DNA of 64,000 nt from Actinomycetota bacterium (lineage in GTDB: Bacteria > Actinomycetota > Thermoleophilia > Gaiellales > F1-60-MAGs149), in NCBI GenBank assembly GCA_026392355.1, contig JAPLCF010000030.1:434001-498000 (forward strand). The letters run 5' to 3'. The number at the start of each line of letters is the position of its first letter. Position 1 is the first letter of the stretch. The notes under the pieces were generated by a model. The model did no database searches. It saw only the letters and a list, made by a program, of their open reading frames with translations, and was not told the origin of the DNA. Below, piece after piece: positions 21,023 through 30,091 of this stretch. A program made the position numbers and the translations under genes.

Positions 21023-21772
21023 TCAGCGATTCCAGCCGGGCTGATCCCGATCGAGCAGGCGCTTCATCGCGGCAAACAGCGGCGGCGCCTCCTCGTCGGT
21101 GTTCTTCTCCCACTGACTATTGGTGAACTGCGCAACCTTCTTCGGCGCCAGCACCAGCTCGTCGCGCGTGGATTGCGCAAGGATCTGTACCTCGCAGGCG
21201 CGCTCGAGGAAGTACGTGCGCAGCCACGCCTGCGCCGGCGTCTTACCGATCACGATCACGCCGTGGTTCTGCAGGAAGATAACGTTGGCGCCCTTGGCGA
21301 CCGCCTTGGCGAGCCGCAGCCCCTCGCCGTCGCCTTCGACCTGGCCGCCGTACCCCAACGTGGCGACGGTGCCGTAGAAACTCATGGCGTTCTGCGTCAG
21401 GCGCTGATTGAAGCCGCCCTTCGTGCACGCCACGGCCGATGCGTACGGCATGTGAGTGTGCATGATGCAGCGCGCATCGGGTCGTGCGCGATGAATCTGC
21501 CGGTGAATCTGCATGGCCGTGATCGCGCCGGAACCTTGGCCCTCAACGACATTGCCGTCAAGGTCAACGAGCACGATGTTGCTCGGTCGCATCTCGGACC
21601 AATGCGGCCCGTACGCGTTGAGGAGAAAGAGGTCGTCATGACCGTCGATCGCCAGCGAGTAGTGGTTGTCGATCGCCTCGTTATAGCCATGCATAGCGGA
21701 GATGCGAAACAGCGCGGTGAGATCCTCGCGACCCTGCGCGAGTACTTTCTTATCAACGGTGTGGGAAGCCAT
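21023..21772 (-). CDS. Class II aldolase/adducin family protein
   Basis: 249 aa. Zinc-binding histidines appear in CIMHTHMPYASAVA and the later histidine in FLQNHGVIVIG, with the N-terminal NHYSLAIDG segment. The size and these motifs fit the class II aldolase/adducin domain (L-fuculose-phosphate aldolase, methylthioribulose dehydratase and eukaryotic adducin relatives). The N-terminal FRISAMHGYNEAIDNHYSLAI is typical of the larger adducin-like bacterial group with unassigned activity. It lies downstream of the protease gene on the same strand, 41 bases apart, without evident functional link. Confidence 0.85.
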   Translation of the reverse strand: MASHTVDKKVLAQGREDLTALFRISAMHGYNEAIDNHYSLAIDGHDDLFLLNAYGPHWSEMRPSNIVLVDLDGNVVEGQGSGAITAMQIHRQIHRARPDARCIMHTHMPYASAVACTKGGFNQRLTQNAMSFYGTVATLGYGGQVEGDGEGLRLAKAVAKGANVIFLQNHGVIVIGKTPAQAWLRTYFLERACEVQILAQSTRDELVLAPKKVAQFTNSQWEKNTDEEAPPLFAAMKRLLDRDQPGWNR

Positions 21773-21813
21773 AGAGGCAACCTACCACGCGCCTTCGGCC
21801 GCGCCAATACGAG

Positions 21814-22971
21814 TCAGACAGTGAAGGGCGCGCACTGCAGCGCCGAGGTGTTGCCGGAAGCATCTCTGGACGTCATGCACCACACATACGTGCCGTACGC
21901 GAGCGAGTTCGGCACGCGCCACGAGACCACGGCGTTCTTGCCGGATGGGTTGACCGCCACCTTCGTCGAGAAGCGCTTCAAGACGGTGCCACCACGCGTG
22001 CGACGAATGGAGATCGTCTCGCGCGTGGGACCGGTCTCGCCGAGGATGCGATAGGTGAACTTGGCGTAGGACTTGGCATCCATGCGCACGCGCGCCATGC
22101 GCACGCGAGGCGGGGACTGATCTGCAGCGGCACTCCAGGCCGTCTCGTCGCCGGTCAGGAGCGGAGTGATCCACGACGTCAGCGTCGCAACGCGCGTGTA
22201 GAGCCCCGGGCGTCCAGCTGCTGCGCACTCGTAGCCCCACGACACGACACCCGCGAGGATCGTGGCACCCGCTGCGTTGAGGACGGTCAGCGGGCCACCG
22301 CTATCGCCCTGACACGAATCAATACCCCCGGCAGCGAACCCTGCACAGACCATCGCCTGCGCCTCGCCGATGGAGACCTGATCGCTCGAGGCGCACTCGG
22401 CGTCCGAGACGATCGGCACCGAGGCCGACAGGAGCACATCCGTCGTACCTCCCGCGGCCGAGGTGAGACCCCAGCCCGCGATGCGAGCCATCACCCCTGC
22501 TCCGTAGGACGGCGCATCAGCGGTGGTTGCGAGCGGCAAAGGCGTATACGGCAAATCGACACTTGTCCACAGCAGCGCAGCGTCGCTTGGGCCGCCCTCC
22601 GACCCGCGCGTGCGGTTGTAGTTCGGATTGACAGCGATGCGGATGACGTCGAACTCTGTGCCCTCCGCGGTACGAAGATCTGCCCGACCGGCCACGCCGC
22701 TGATCTGGCTGGCCTTGATCGTCTTCTGCTTGTCCACCACGCAGTGAGCGGCCGTCAGGATGAAGTGCGGGCCCACGATGGTGCCCCCGCACGACCAGGC
22801 GTTTCCACCACCGAGATCGGCCTCAAGAAAGACCGCCCACGGCATGTCGGTCATCGCCACGGCCTGACCACCGACGACGCGGGTGTGCGGCTGCGCCGCC
22901 GCGGCCGGGAGGGCAGCCACGAGCATCGCGACAAACGTCGTGAGGAAAAGCAGATGACGAAGCAGACGCAT
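21814..22971 (-). CDS. Secreted trypsin-like serine protease (S1 family)
   Basis: 385 aa from ATG 22971, chosen because it begins with the signal peptide MRLLRHLLFLTTFVAMLVAA; the ORF's earlier start (23121) has a non-secretory leader. The likely activation site is Arg31 before VVGGQ. The triad is His76 (LTAAHC), Asp130 (PSDAALLW) and Ser224 (QGDSGGP). Asp218, six residues before the serine, predicts cleavage after Lys or Arg. The last ~110 residues, after a short linker, form a beta-sandwich-like C-terminal domain with two cysteines, perhaps for surface or substrate binding. Divergent from a small membrane protein gene. Confidence 0.93.
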   Translation of the reverse strand: MRLLRHLLFLTTFVAMLVAALPAAAAQPHTRVVGGQAVAMTDMPWAVFLEADLGGGNAWSCGGTIVGPHFILTAAHCVVDKQKTIKASQISGVAGRADLRTAEGTEFDVIRIAVNPNYNRTRGSEGGPSDAALLWTSVDLPYTPLPLATTADAPSYGAGVMARIAGWGLTSAAGGTTDVLLSASVPIVSDAECASSDQVSIGEAQAMVCAGFAAGGIDSCQGDSGGPLTVLNAAGATILAGVVSWGYECAAAGRPGLYTRVATLTSWITPLLTGDETAWSAAADQSPPRVRMARVRMDAKSYAKFTYRILGETGPTRETISIRRTRGGTVLKRFSTKVAVNPSGKNAVVSWRVPNSLAYGTYVWCMTSRDASGNTSALQCAPFTV

Positions 22972-23043
22972 TTCCCGAACTGTATGTGCCGAGCACCTCG
23001 CGGTGGGCTGGACGAAAGCGTGCTCACATGCCACGGTGCCGTT

Positions 23044-23205
23044 ATGGCCACACGGATCCTCTTCGCCGTGCTCGCAGTCGGACTGCTCGTCGTCGCGTGG
23101 GCAGCGTGGCATGGCGGTCAACGCATTCCCGCGATTGGTGCCGCCATCATCGGCATCTGGATGGCATCGCTCGCTGCCGGTGGGCTGCGCCGCCGTCGCA
23201 ACTGA
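23044..23205 (+). CDS. Small two-helix membrane protein (hypothetical)
   Basis: 53 aa, starting MATRILFAVLAVGLLVVAWA, a first hydrophobic helix. After a short polar turn (WHGGQRIP) a second helix follows (AIGAAIIGIWMASLAAG), then a basic tail LRRRRN. The layout (two helices, positive C-terminus) looks like a real small membrane protein rather than chance, but there is no clear ribosome-binding site. It is divergent from the protease and 36 bases ahead of the recombinase gene. No function assigned. Confidence 0.5.
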   Translation: MATRILFAVLAVGLLVVAWAAWHGGQRIPAIGAAIIGIWMASLAAGGLRRRRN

Positions 23206-23241
23206 GGCAAGAGACCCGAGTCGCGCGGCGAACGATCGACT

Positions 23242-24135
23242 GTGACGACGCTAACCGATCCGATCGAACAGCACCTGACGGCGCTGAGCGCTCGCGGCGC
23301 GAGTGCGCAGACACTCCGTGCATACCGCGGGGATCTGCGCGATTACGCCGACTGGCTGGCGTCCCGTGGTTCCAACCCGACCTGCGCCACACGCGCCGAC
23401 GTGCGTGCCTACGCAGCCGACCTCGCCGCGCGTGAGCTCGCCGCTACAACCCGCGCGCGCAGGCTTTCAGCTGTCCGAGGGTTCCACCGGAGGCTGGCCG
23501 GCGAGAGCGATGGCGACCCTGCCGCAGAGATCCCGGGGCCGAAGCGACAACGCCGCCTCCCGGTCGTGCCGCCGGCACGTGACACGGCACGCATGCTCGA
23601 TGTAGCGTGGCCCGACACGGCGCTGGGCCTACGCGATCGCGCCCTGCTCGAGCTGCTGTACGGCGCCGGCCTGCGCGCTGCAGAGGCCTGCGCACTGGAT
23701 CTCGTGAGCCTCGACAACCGTACGCTGCGCGTGACCGGCAAGGGCGGCAAGACGCGCCTGATCCCGATCGGCGAGCCGGCGAGCGACGCCGTCACCGCCT
23801 GGCTGGCGCGGGGCCGCCCCGAACTCGTCACCACCGATTCCCCACCGGCCCTCCTGCTGTCCACGCGCGGCAATCGGCTCGACACATCGGGGGTGCGTCG
23901 CGCATTGCATAAGCGTCTGCAGGCCGTGGGCCTCGAGGGCCATGGTCCACACGCATTGCGGCATGCCTACGCCACGCACATGCTCGAGGGTGGTGGCGAT
24001 CTTCGGGCCATCCAAGAACTCCTCGGCCACGCCTCACTTGCCACGACCGAGATCTATACGCACCTCGGTCTTCCTCACCTGCGCCGTGCCCACGCGCAAG
24101 CGCACCCCCGCGGTGACGCACAGTCCGACGGCTGA
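23242..24135 (+). CDS. Tyrosine recombinase, XerC/XerD type
   Basis: 297 aa from GTG 23242. The N-terminal SAM-like DNA-binding domain has RGASAQTLRAYRGDLRDYADWL. All catalytic residues of a tyrosine recombinase are seen: Arg145 (YGAGLRAAEA), Lys170 (GKGGKTRLIP), His237 and Arg240 (HALRHAYATHML), His263 (LLGHASLATT) and Tyr272 (EIYTHL). The length, short N-terminus and absence of phage or integron genes nearby favour a chromosomal Xer recombinase, which resolves chromosome dimers at dif, over a mobile-element integrase. Whether it is XerC or XerD cannot be told here. Confidence 0.85.
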   Translation: MTTLTDPIEQHLTALSARGASAQTLRAYRGDLRDYADWLASRGSNPTCATRADVRAYAADLAARELAATTRARRLSAVRGFHRRLAGESDGDPAAEIPGPKRQRRLPVVPPARDTARMLDVAWPDTALGLRDRALLELLYGAGLRAAEACALDLVSLDNRTLRVTGKGGKTRLIPIGEPASDAVTAWLARGRPELVTTDSPPALLLSTRGNRLDTSGVRRALHKRLQAVGLEGHGPHALRHAYATHMLEGGGDLRAIQELLGHASLATTEIYTHLGLPHLRRAHAQAHPRGDAQSDG

Positions 24136-24164
24136 CACCCTCGCGGCCGTATCATGCGCTCCTG

Positions 24165-24821
24165 ATGTCGACGACCCACGACCGACTAACGAGCACCGAA
24201 CGGCTGCTGGCCTGCGTGATCTGCGAACGCACGATCTTGCTTGGCGAAGAGCCACTGCGATTTAGTCACCACGGGCGCACGCGCACCGTCTGCCGTCTCT
24301 GCGCCACCGAGGCGCGTGCCGACGGCTGGGTCGAGGAGGGGCGCCCTGCGCCACCCCCCGTCGAGGCCCACCGCGAGAGCGTCCTCGGACGTCTACGCCG
24401 CCGTAAGGCCGCCGATGCCATCGATCTGCACGATCCGATCCGCGCGCCGCACGGCCTCGGCACGGCAGACGATCTGGCCCGAGCCACGACCATGCTGATT
24501 AGCGTCGAGACGTTCAACGCCAGCCCCTACCGCGGCACCGTCTCCGGCATCTCCAAGAGCCTTGGTCAGGCACGAGTGAGCGTCGTCGCCTTTGGTGGTC
24601 GCCGACCCGGTGCAGCCATCACGATCGTCTGGGATCTCTCCTGGTATCGCTACCTCGTGGAACCAGGCGGCGCGCCAGCCGTGCGCCTCGACGAGCGTGG
24701 CGACTCGCTCGCCGAACTCGCCCCGCGCTGGCGCGAATGGAATGCGATCGCGCTGCCGGACGGGTCGATCGAGCTGGACATTCGCCCGCCGGTTCGGCCG
24801 GGCGTAGCGCCCACGCGATAG
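24165..24821 (+). CDS. Hypothetical protein with N-terminal paired-cysteine (zinc-ribbon-like) module
   Basis: 218 aa, not recognised. Residues 17-20 (CVIC) and 43-46 (CRLC) form two CxxC knuckles 22 residues apart, the layout of a small zinc ribbon, with His34-His35 between them. An Arg-rich segment (GRLRRRKAADAI) follows. The C-terminal half has TMLISVETFNASPYRGTVSGI, then WDLSWYRYLVE and PRWREWNAIALPDGSIEL. The order recombinase, this gene, LuxR-type regulator, all in one direction with short gaps, hints at a transcription unit. Role unknown; a metal-binding cytosolic protein is the limit of what can be said. Confidence 0.75.
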   Translation: MSTTHDRLTSTERLLACVICERTILLGEEPLRFSHHGRTRTVCRLCATEARADGWVEEGRPAPPPVEAHRESVLGRLRRRKAADAIDLHDPIRAPHGLGTADDLARATTMLISVETFNASPYRGTVSGISKSLGQARVSVVAFGGRRPGAAITIVWDLSWYRYLVEPGGAPAVRLDERGDSLAELAPRWREWNAIALPDGSIELDIRPPVRPGVAPTR

Positions 24822-24860
24822 AGGGATACGACTGCTGCGCGCCGCGCAGCCGCCCATCCC

Positions 24861-25391
24861 GTGCAGACACTCACACCCACCTTCGCGGACCTCCCCGCCG
24901 TCGCGTTTGCCGTCGATAGCGCCCTCGTCGTGACGGAACTGACTGGCGGTACCGCGCTGGCCGGCTCGGTCGAGCTGACCGAGGGGCTTGATCTGAGCAG
25001 CCGACACGCGCAGCTGGCACCCGCGCTCCGTGAGGCTATCGCGGGCAGCACGGTCCGTCGGCGCGTCGTCCTCGATGGCACAGCACTCTTGCTCGACGCC
25101 CGTCCCCACGACGACGGTGCACTCGTGGTGCTGCTCGCGCTCGATCGTGACCAGCAGTCGCCTGTCACGCTGACCGATCGCCAGCTCGAGATCCTGCACC
25201 TGCTGTGCCTCGGCCTTCCCTCGCGCGAGATTGGCCGTCGCCTCTGGATTGCCGAGACCACCGTCGAGAATCACCTACGCGGCATCTATCGGCGCCTCTG
25301 CTGCACGACCCGCGCCGAGGCGGTCAGCCGGGCATTTCGTCTTGGCATCGTCGATGCGGCCGTGCTCGACGCCGTCGACCAGCCTGCTTAG
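24861..25391 (+). CDS. LuxR/FixJ-type HTH transcriptional regulator
   Basis: 176 aa from GTG 24861. The C-terminal third is a LuxR-type helix-turn-helix: LTDRQLEILHLLCLGLPSREIGRRLWIAETTVENHLRGIYRRL. The N-terminal ~95 residues resemble a compact PAS-like sensor (PAVAFAVDSALVVTELTGG, then a paired beta region RRRVVLDGTALLLDARP) with no phospho-acceptor aspartate pattern of a receiver. Probably senses a ligand or redox state and acts on nearby genes; the FAD oxidase starts only 20 bases after its stop. CCTTRAEAV in the recognition region has two adjacent cysteines, which is unusual. Confidence 0.82.
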   Translation: MQTLTPTFADLPAVAFAVDSALVVTELTGGTALAGSVELTEGLDLSSRHAQLAPALREAIAGSTVRRRVVLDGTALLLDARPHDDGALVVLLALDRDQQSPVTLTDRQLEILHLLCLGLPSREIGRRLWIAETTVENHLRGIYRRLCCTTRAEAVSRAFRLGIVDAAVLDAVDQPA

Positions 25392-25411
25392 CCTCGCGGT
25401 ACACTCGCCGC

Positions 25412-26833
25412 ATGGCGACGACTGAGACCTCCACTACCTCCAGCACAGCGGCCGGCGAGGACGCGCGCTATCGCACGACCAGCTACTGGCACGACTCGGT
25501 GCCCGGGTCGCTCACGCAGCGCGCCCCGCTGCCGGGCGACACGCAGGCAGACGTCGCCATCGTCGGCGCGGGCTTCACCGGTCTCTGGACGGCGTACTAC
25601 CTAACCGAGCTTGACCCGTCGCTGCGCATCGTCATTATCGAGCGCGACATCGCCGGGTACGGGGCATCTGGCCGCAATGGCGGTTGGTGCTACGGAGGTC
25701 TTCCCGGCAGTCGCGAGCGGTTCGTCAAGGACCACGGCCACGATGCCGTCATGCGCTACGAGCGCGCGTGTTTCGAGACCGTCGACGTGATTGGCGCCGC
25801 GCTCGCCAAGGAGGGCATCGATGCCCACTACTACAAAGGCGGCTGGTCCACGCTCGCGATGACGCCGGTCGGCCTCCAGCACGCGCAGCATGCCGTTGAG
25901 GCGCACCATGCCTTCGGCCACACGGATGCTGACTATCGGCTCCTCACTGCCGAGGAGACGCGGGAGCGCACCGCGGTCCCTGGGGCACGTGGCACCGTCT
26001 TCTGCCCCCACGCCGCACGGATTCATCCCGCTCGTCTAGCCCGCGGTCTCGCGGACGTCGTCGAGCGCCGTGGTGTCGGCATCTATGAGGGCACGAACGT
26101 CACGAAGATCGAGCAGGGCCGTGTCCTCACCGATCGCGGCACGGTGCACGCCGAGATCGTGATTCGCGCCACGGAGGGCTTCACCCCCGAGCTGAAGGGC
26201 GAGAAGCGCCGCTTGATGCCGTTCGCGTCGTGCATGGTCGCAACCGAGCCGCTGCCGCAGTCGGTCTGGGACGAGATTGGCTGGAACGGCCGCGAGGTGC
26301 TGTCGGATGGTCGCCGCCTCTTCATCTACGCGCAGCGCACCGACGACGACCGCATCGCGCTCGGTGGTCGTGGCCATCCGTACATCTTCGGTAGCCGCCT
26401 CGAGACGAACTTCTATGACCTCCCCGTGCACGACCGACTCCAGGGCGTGATCGCCAAGCTCTTCCCCGCTGCGGCCGACGCCAAGATCACCCACACCTGG
26501 GGCGGCGTCCTGGGTATCCCCCGCGACTTTCAGTCGTCCGTCGGTCTCGATCGCCGCACCGGCCTAGGCTGGGCAGGCGGCTATGTCGGCGACGGCGTGG
26601 CGGTCACGAACCTCGCCGGCCGCACGCTCGCCGACCTCATCCTGCAGCGCGATACCGACATCACCACGCTGCCGTGGGTCAATCACCACTCCCGCAAGTG
26701 GGAGCCGGAGCCGGCGCGTTGGATCGCCGCCAACGGCTCACTCAAGCTGCTCCGCATCGCCGAGGCGCAGGAAGAGACAGGCACGAAGACGTCGCGCGCC
26801 GGCACGTTCGTCGACTGGCTGACCGGACACTGA
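25412..26833 (+). CDS. FAD-dependent amine/amino-acid oxidase (DAO family)
   Basis: 473 aa from ATG 25412; the open frame to 25205 overlaps the regulator. The dinucleotide fold is DVAIVGAGFTGLWTAYYL, with IIERDIAGYGASGRNGGW next. A late FAD contact is GLGWAGGYVGDGVAVTNLAGR, and WGGVLGIPRDFQSSVG sits where substrate-binding residues lie. This pattern matches the glycine/D-amino-acid oxidase branch containing gamma-glutamylputrescine oxidase and sarcosine-oxidase-like proteins. A catabolic role on an amine is plausible, close to hutU-hutF and the decarboxylase. It ends at a hairpin shared with convergent hutF. Confidence 0.88.
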   Translation: MATTETSTTSSTAAGEDARYRTTSYWHDSVPGSLTQRAPLPGDTQADVAIVGAGFTGLWTAYYLTELDPSLRIVIIERDIAGYGASGRNGGWCYGGLPGSRERFVKDHGHDAVMRYERACFETVDVIGAALAKEGIDAHYYKGGWSTLAMTPVGLQHAQHAVEAHHAFGHTDADYRLLTAEETRERTAVPGARGTVFCPHAARIHPARLARGLADVVERRGVGIYEGTNVTKIEQGRVLTDRGTVHAEIVIRATEGFTPELKGEKRRLMPFASCMVATEPLPQSVWDEIGWNGREVLSDGRRLFIYAQRTDDDRIALGGRGHPYIFGSRLETNFYDLPVHDRLQGVIAKLFPAAADAKITHTWGGVLGIPRDFQSSVGLDRRTGLGWAGGYVGDGVAVTNLAGRTLADLILQRDTDITTLPWVNHHSRKWEPEPARWIAANGSLKLLRIAEAQEETGTKTSRAGTFVDWLTGH

Positions 26834-26839
26834 CACTGC

Positions 26840-26872
26840 GGTTCGGAATGGGGTCAGACCCCATCCCGAACC
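26840..26872. terminator. Bidirectional hairpin containing GGGGTCAGACCCC
   Basis: Arms 26840-26855 and 26857-26872 pair at 15 of 16 positions across a single base, with GGGGTCAGACCCC at the centre. It lies seven bases after the oxidase stop and seven before the hutF stop, so it can serve both convergent genes. No T-tract. Confidence 0.7.
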
Positions 26873-26878
26873 GAATCA

Positions 26879-28174
26879 TCAGACGCCGTTAACCCAGGTG
26901 CGCGTCACCAGCTGACAAGAGCCCGCCAGCATGATCGCGGCGGCCAGGTGCTCATCGGCCACACCGAGAATCTCGTCGTTGTCGAGATCGAGCGCGATCA
27001 AGTCGGCCGGTGCACCCACCGCGATGCGCGGCATCGGCAGGCCGAGCGCACGGGCGCCGGCGTCCCACGAGGCCTCGAGCAGATAGCCCGCAGGACCGGG
27101 ATCGCCGTGGCGGACGAGCACGTTGCGCTGGCCGGCAGTACGCCGCGCCATCGCCTCCAGCTCGCGCGCCTCGACGATCGGGTCGAGGATCGTGTTCGAG
27201 TCGGAGCCCAGCGAAACGGAGATGCCACGCTCGAACATGCGCTTGACGGGTGCGTAGCCGTCGCCGAGATTGGCCTCGGTCGTCGGGCAGACACAGACAC
27301 CAGCCTTGCGCTCGGCGAGCAAGTCGAGCTCGGCGTCATCGCAGTGCGTGCCGTGGACGATCACCGTGCGGTGATCGAGCGCGCCAGCTTTGTCGATCAC
27401 CTGAACCGGGCGCAGGTCGTACCACTCGAGCGACTCACGAATCTCGCGCGGCTGCTCGTCGGCGTGGATGTGGAGCGGCATCTCGTGCGCTCGGGTGTAG
27501 TCGCTAATCGCGGTGAGCCACTCCGGCGAGACAGCGCGCATCGAGTGCGGCGCCGCACCGACGGTCACGAGCGGTCGATCCTCGGCCCAGACGCGCATCG
27601 CCTCGAGGCGTTCAAGATAGGCCTCCACGCTTGGGTCGCAGAAGCGGCGCTGGCCTGGCGTCGGCTCGATGTCCTTGCCGCCGCGCTCGTACGCCACCAG
27701 CAGCATCACGATGCGCAAACCCTCGGCCTCAGCCGCCTCACAGACTGCCTCGGAGAGCGCGTTCGGGTTGTCGTAGTACGTGCCGTCGGGCTGATGGTGG
27801 ACGTAGTGGAACTCGCCCACGCTCGTGGCGCCGCTGGCGCGCATCTGGCGGTAGCAGCGGCGCGCAACGTCATGGATCTTCTCCGGCGTCATGCTGCCGG
27901 CCTGCGCGTACATCTCGTCGCGCCAGGTCCAGAAGTCATCGTCGGGGTTCGCCGGATCGATACGTTCGACAACGCCACGCAAGTCGCGTTGGAACGCGTG
28001 GGAGTGCGCGTTGACGAATCCCGGCAGCAGCGCAGTGCGCGTCAGGCGCAGCGCATCGGCAGGCGCCTCCGCGGCCGGCACGACAGCGCTGATCACGCCG
28101 TCCTCCACCTGAACTGCGATGTCGCGACGAACGCCATCGGCATCGAGAATGAGGTCGGGCAGAAGCCAGGTCAT
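26879..28174 (-). CDS. hutF: Formimidoylglutamate deiminase
   Basis: Converts N-formimidoyl-L-glutamate to N-formylglutamate in the five-step histidine degradation route. 431 aa amidohydrolase with metal ligands in [11 protein letters not shown], the central [19 protein letters not shown] and the late aspartate in [13 protein letters not shown] plus the [11 protein letters not shown] segment separate HutF from guanine or cytosine deaminases. The start (ATG 28174) overlaps the hutU stop as ATGA. N-formylglutamate amidohydrolase (hutG), hutH and hutI are not in the window, so the pathway would be completed elsewhere. Confidence 0.93.
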   Translation of the reverse strand: MTWLLPDLILDADGVRRDIAVQVEDGVISAVVPAAEAPADALRLTRTALLPGFVNAHSHAFQRDLRGVVERIDPANPDDDFWTWRDEMYAQAGSMTPEKIHDVARRCYRQMRASGATSVGEFHYVHHQPDGTYYDNPNALSEAVCEAAEAEGLRIVMLLVAYERGGKDIEPTPGQRRFCDPSVEAYLERLEAMRVWAEDRPLVTVGAAPHSMRAVSPEWLTAISDYTRAHEMPLHIHADEQPREIRESLEWYDLRPVQVIDKAGALDHRTVIVHGTHCDDAELDLLAERKAGVCVCPTTEANLGDGYAPVKRMFERGISVSLGSDSNTILDPIVEARELEAMARRTAGQRNVLVRHGDPGPAGYLLEASWDAGARALGLPMPRIAVGAPADLIALDLDNDEILGVADEHLAAAIMLAGSCQLVTRTWVNGV

Positions 28175-29832
28175 GTCGTGATCCCCGGAAGGTCGAGGCC
28201 GCCGCTCTTGGCAGCCTGCTTGGCAATGTCGTAGCCGGCGTGGGCATGACGCATGACGCCCGTGCCGGGGTCGTTCCAGAGGACGCGCTCCACCCGGAAC
28301 GCTCCCTCCTCCGTGCCATCAGCGACGACCTGCGCACCCGAGTGGATCGAACGCCCGATGCCCACGCCGCCGCCGTGGTGCAGCGCCACCCAGGCGGCGC
28401 CCGAGGCGACGTTCAGCATGGCGTTGAGCACCGGCCAGTCGGCGATCGCATCGGAGCCGTCCAGCATCCCCTCCGTCTCGCGGTACGGCGAGGCGACGGA
28501 GCCTGAATCGAGATGGTCGCGACCAATCACGAGCGGCGCCGAAACCTCGCCCGAGGCGACCAGTTCGTTGAAGCGCAGCCCGGCGCGATGGCGATCGCCG
28601 TGGCCGATCCAGCAGATGCGCGCCGGCAGGCCTTGGAAGGCGATCTTCTCCTGCGCACCGTCGAGCCAGCGCTGCAAGCGCTCGTTGTCGGGAAACAGCT
28701 CGCGCATCGCGTTATCCGTAACCGCAATGTCATTGGGGTCACCCGAGAGCGCGGCCCAGCGGAACGGGCCGATGCCGCGGCAGAACAGCGGACGCACGTA
28801 CGCCTCGACGAAGCCGGGGTAGTCGAACGCGTTGGTAAGGCCGCCGTTGCGGGCCTCGGTGCGCAGCGCATTGCCGTAGTCGAACACCTCGGCGCCACGA
28901 TGCTTGAACTCGATCATCGCCTGGACGTGCCGCACGATCGACTGGCGCGCCAGATCGATGTACTTGTCGGGGTGCACCTCGCGCAGATCCTCGGCGCCCT
29001 CGACGCTGAAGCCCACGGGGATGTAGCCCACGAGCGGATCGTGTGCCGAGGTCTGGTCGGTGACGATGTCGGGCAGGAAGTTGCGCTCGAGCAGTGCGGG
29101 CAGCACCTCGGCGGCGTTGCCGAGCAGACCGATCGAGACGGCCTCGCCGTTGGCGCGTGCCTCCTCAGCGCGGGCGATTGCCTCGTCGATATCGTCGTAG
29201 CGCTCATCGCAGTAGCGCTCGCGGATGCGTCGATCAATGTGGTCGGCGTCGATCTCGATACACAGCGCCACGCCACCATTGAGCGTGACGGCCAGTGGCT
29301 GCGCACCGCCCATACCGCCGAGGCCAGCGGTCAATACGATGCGGCCCTTGAGCGAGCCGCCAAAGCGCTGCTCGGCAATCGCCGCGAAGGTCTCGTACGT
29401 GCCCTGCACGATGCCCTGCGAGCCGATGTAGATCCACGAGCCGGCCGTCATCTGGCCGTACATCGTCAGCCCCATTGCCTCGAGGCGCCGAAACTCCTCC
29501 CACGTGCCCCACTCGGGCACGAGCAGCGAGTTCGCGAGCAGCACGCGTGGCGCCAGCTCGTGCGTGCGAAAGACGCCGACAGCGCGGCCCGACTGCACCA
29601 GCATCGTCTCGTCGTTCTCGAGGCGCTTGAGCGTCGCCACGATCTGATGAAAATCAGGCCACGAGCGGGCGGCTTTGCCCGTGCCGCCGTAGACGACGAG
29701 CTTCTCAGGCGCCTCGGCAACATCAGGATCGAGGTTGTTCATCAGCATGCGAAGCGCGGCTTCCTGTAGCCACCCCTTGCAGGTGAGTTCCGTACCGCGC
29801 GGTGCGCGTACGACCGGGGGTGCTTCCGACAT
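28171..29832 (-). CDS. hutU: Urocanate hydratase
   Basis: Second enzyme of histidine catabolism, adding water to urocanate with a tightly bound NAD+ as electrophile. 553 aa, the family size. Landmarks are [17 protein letters not shown], the NAD-binding region [50 protein letters not shown] and [18 protein letters not shown] near the C-terminus. First gene of a hutU-hutF pair, coupled by a four-base overlap. A 21-base region with an inverted repeat lies 22 bases upstream and may bind a Hut regulator. Confidence 0.96.
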   Translation of the reverse strand: MSEAPPVVRAPRGTELTCKGWLQEAALRMLMNNLDPDVAEAPEKLVVYGGTGKAARSWPDFHQIVATLKRLENDETMLVQSGRAVGVFRTHELAPRVLLANSLLVPEWGTWEEFRRLEAMGLTMYGQMTAGSWIYIGSQGIVQGTYETFAAIAEQRFGGSLKGRIVLTAGLGGMGGAQPLAVTLNGGVALCIEIDADHIDRRIRERYCDERYDDIDEAIARAEEARANGEAVSIGLLGNAAEVLPALLERNFLPDIVTDQTSAHDPLVGYIPVGFSVEGAEDLREVHPDKYIDLARQSIVRHVQAMIEFKHRGAEVFDYGNALRTEARNGGLTNAFDYPGFVEAYVRPLFCRGIGPFRWAALSGDPNDIAVTDNAMRELFPDNERLQRWLDGAQEKIAFQGLPARICWIGHGDRHRAGLRFNELVASGEVSAPLVIGRDHLDSGSVASPYRETEGMLDGSDAIADWPVLNAMLNVASGAAWVALHHGGGVGIGRSIHSGAQVVADGTEEGAFRVERVLWNDPGTGVMRHAHAGYDIAKQAAKSGGLDLPGITT

Positions 29833-29853
29833 GCCGACTCCTTCAGGCGCTAG

Positions 29854-29874
29854 ACGGGACAGTCATCTGCCCGT
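29854..29874. promoter_or_regulatory. Candidate operator upstream of hutU
   Basis: ACGGG and CCCGT separated by 11 bases, centred about 32 bases ahead of the hutU start. Position fits a repressor site, but symmetry is limited to five base pairs per arm. Confidence 0.3.
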
Positions 29875-29941
29875 ATGGAGGCAGCCTACCGTGCGTATCC
29901 GAACGCGCGACAGATCGTCGCGTCCGAAAGCAGCCTCTGGC

Positions 29942-29947
29942 TATACT
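29942..29947 (+). promoter_or_regulatory. -10 element of the tRNA-Gly promoter
   Basis: TATACT ends 10 bases before the tRNA 5' end, a good sigma-70-type -10 box. No TTGACA-like -35 is seen at 17 bases, so this call rests on the -10 only. Confidence 0.45.
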
Positions 29948-29957
29948 CCCGTTCCAC

Positions 29958-30031
29958 GCGGATGTAGCTCAGTTGGCTAGAGCGTCGCCTTGCCATGGCG
30001 AAGGTCGTGGGTTCGAGCCCCATCATCCGCT
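29958..30031 (+). tRNA. tRNA-Gly (anticodon GCC)
   Basis: 74 nt cloverleaf. Acceptor GCGGATG pairs with CATCCGC; D-arm GCTC/GAGC; anticodon stem TCGCC/GGCGA enclosing the loop TTGCCAT (anticodon GCC, glycine). The variable loop is five bases, and the T-arm GTGGG/CCCAT holds TTCGAGC. Discriminator base U; CCA is not encoded. A strong terminator follows nine bases later, so this is a single-tRNA unit. Confidence 0.96.
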
Positions 30032-30037
30032 CTCGCG

Positions 30038-30062
30038 AAAGCCCCGCTCCGGCGGGGCTTTT
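30038..30062. terminator. Intrinsic terminator after tRNA-Gly
   Basis: A 7-bp GC stem (GCCCCGC with GCGGGGC) and TCCG loop at 30041-30058 are followed by TTTT and preceded by AAA, so it can terminate both the tRNA and the convergent transferase gene. Confidence 0.9.
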
Positions 30063-30066
30063 CTCG

Positions 30067-30091
30067 TTCTCAGCCGCTCCGGGGCTGAGAA
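30067..30091. terminator. Hairpin at the 3' end of the YqjG-like gene
   Basis: Arms TTCTCAGCC (30067-30075) and GGCTGAGAA (30083-30091) pair perfectly around seven bases. The right arm abuts the stop triplet of the minus-strand gene (30092-30094). Confidence 0.6.

Noticed and set aside
23242-24135. Recombinase as the integrase of a mobile element
   Set aside because: No phage genes, transposase, tRNA attachment site or direct repeats flank it, and neighbours are ordinary; a chromosomal Xer role is more likely.
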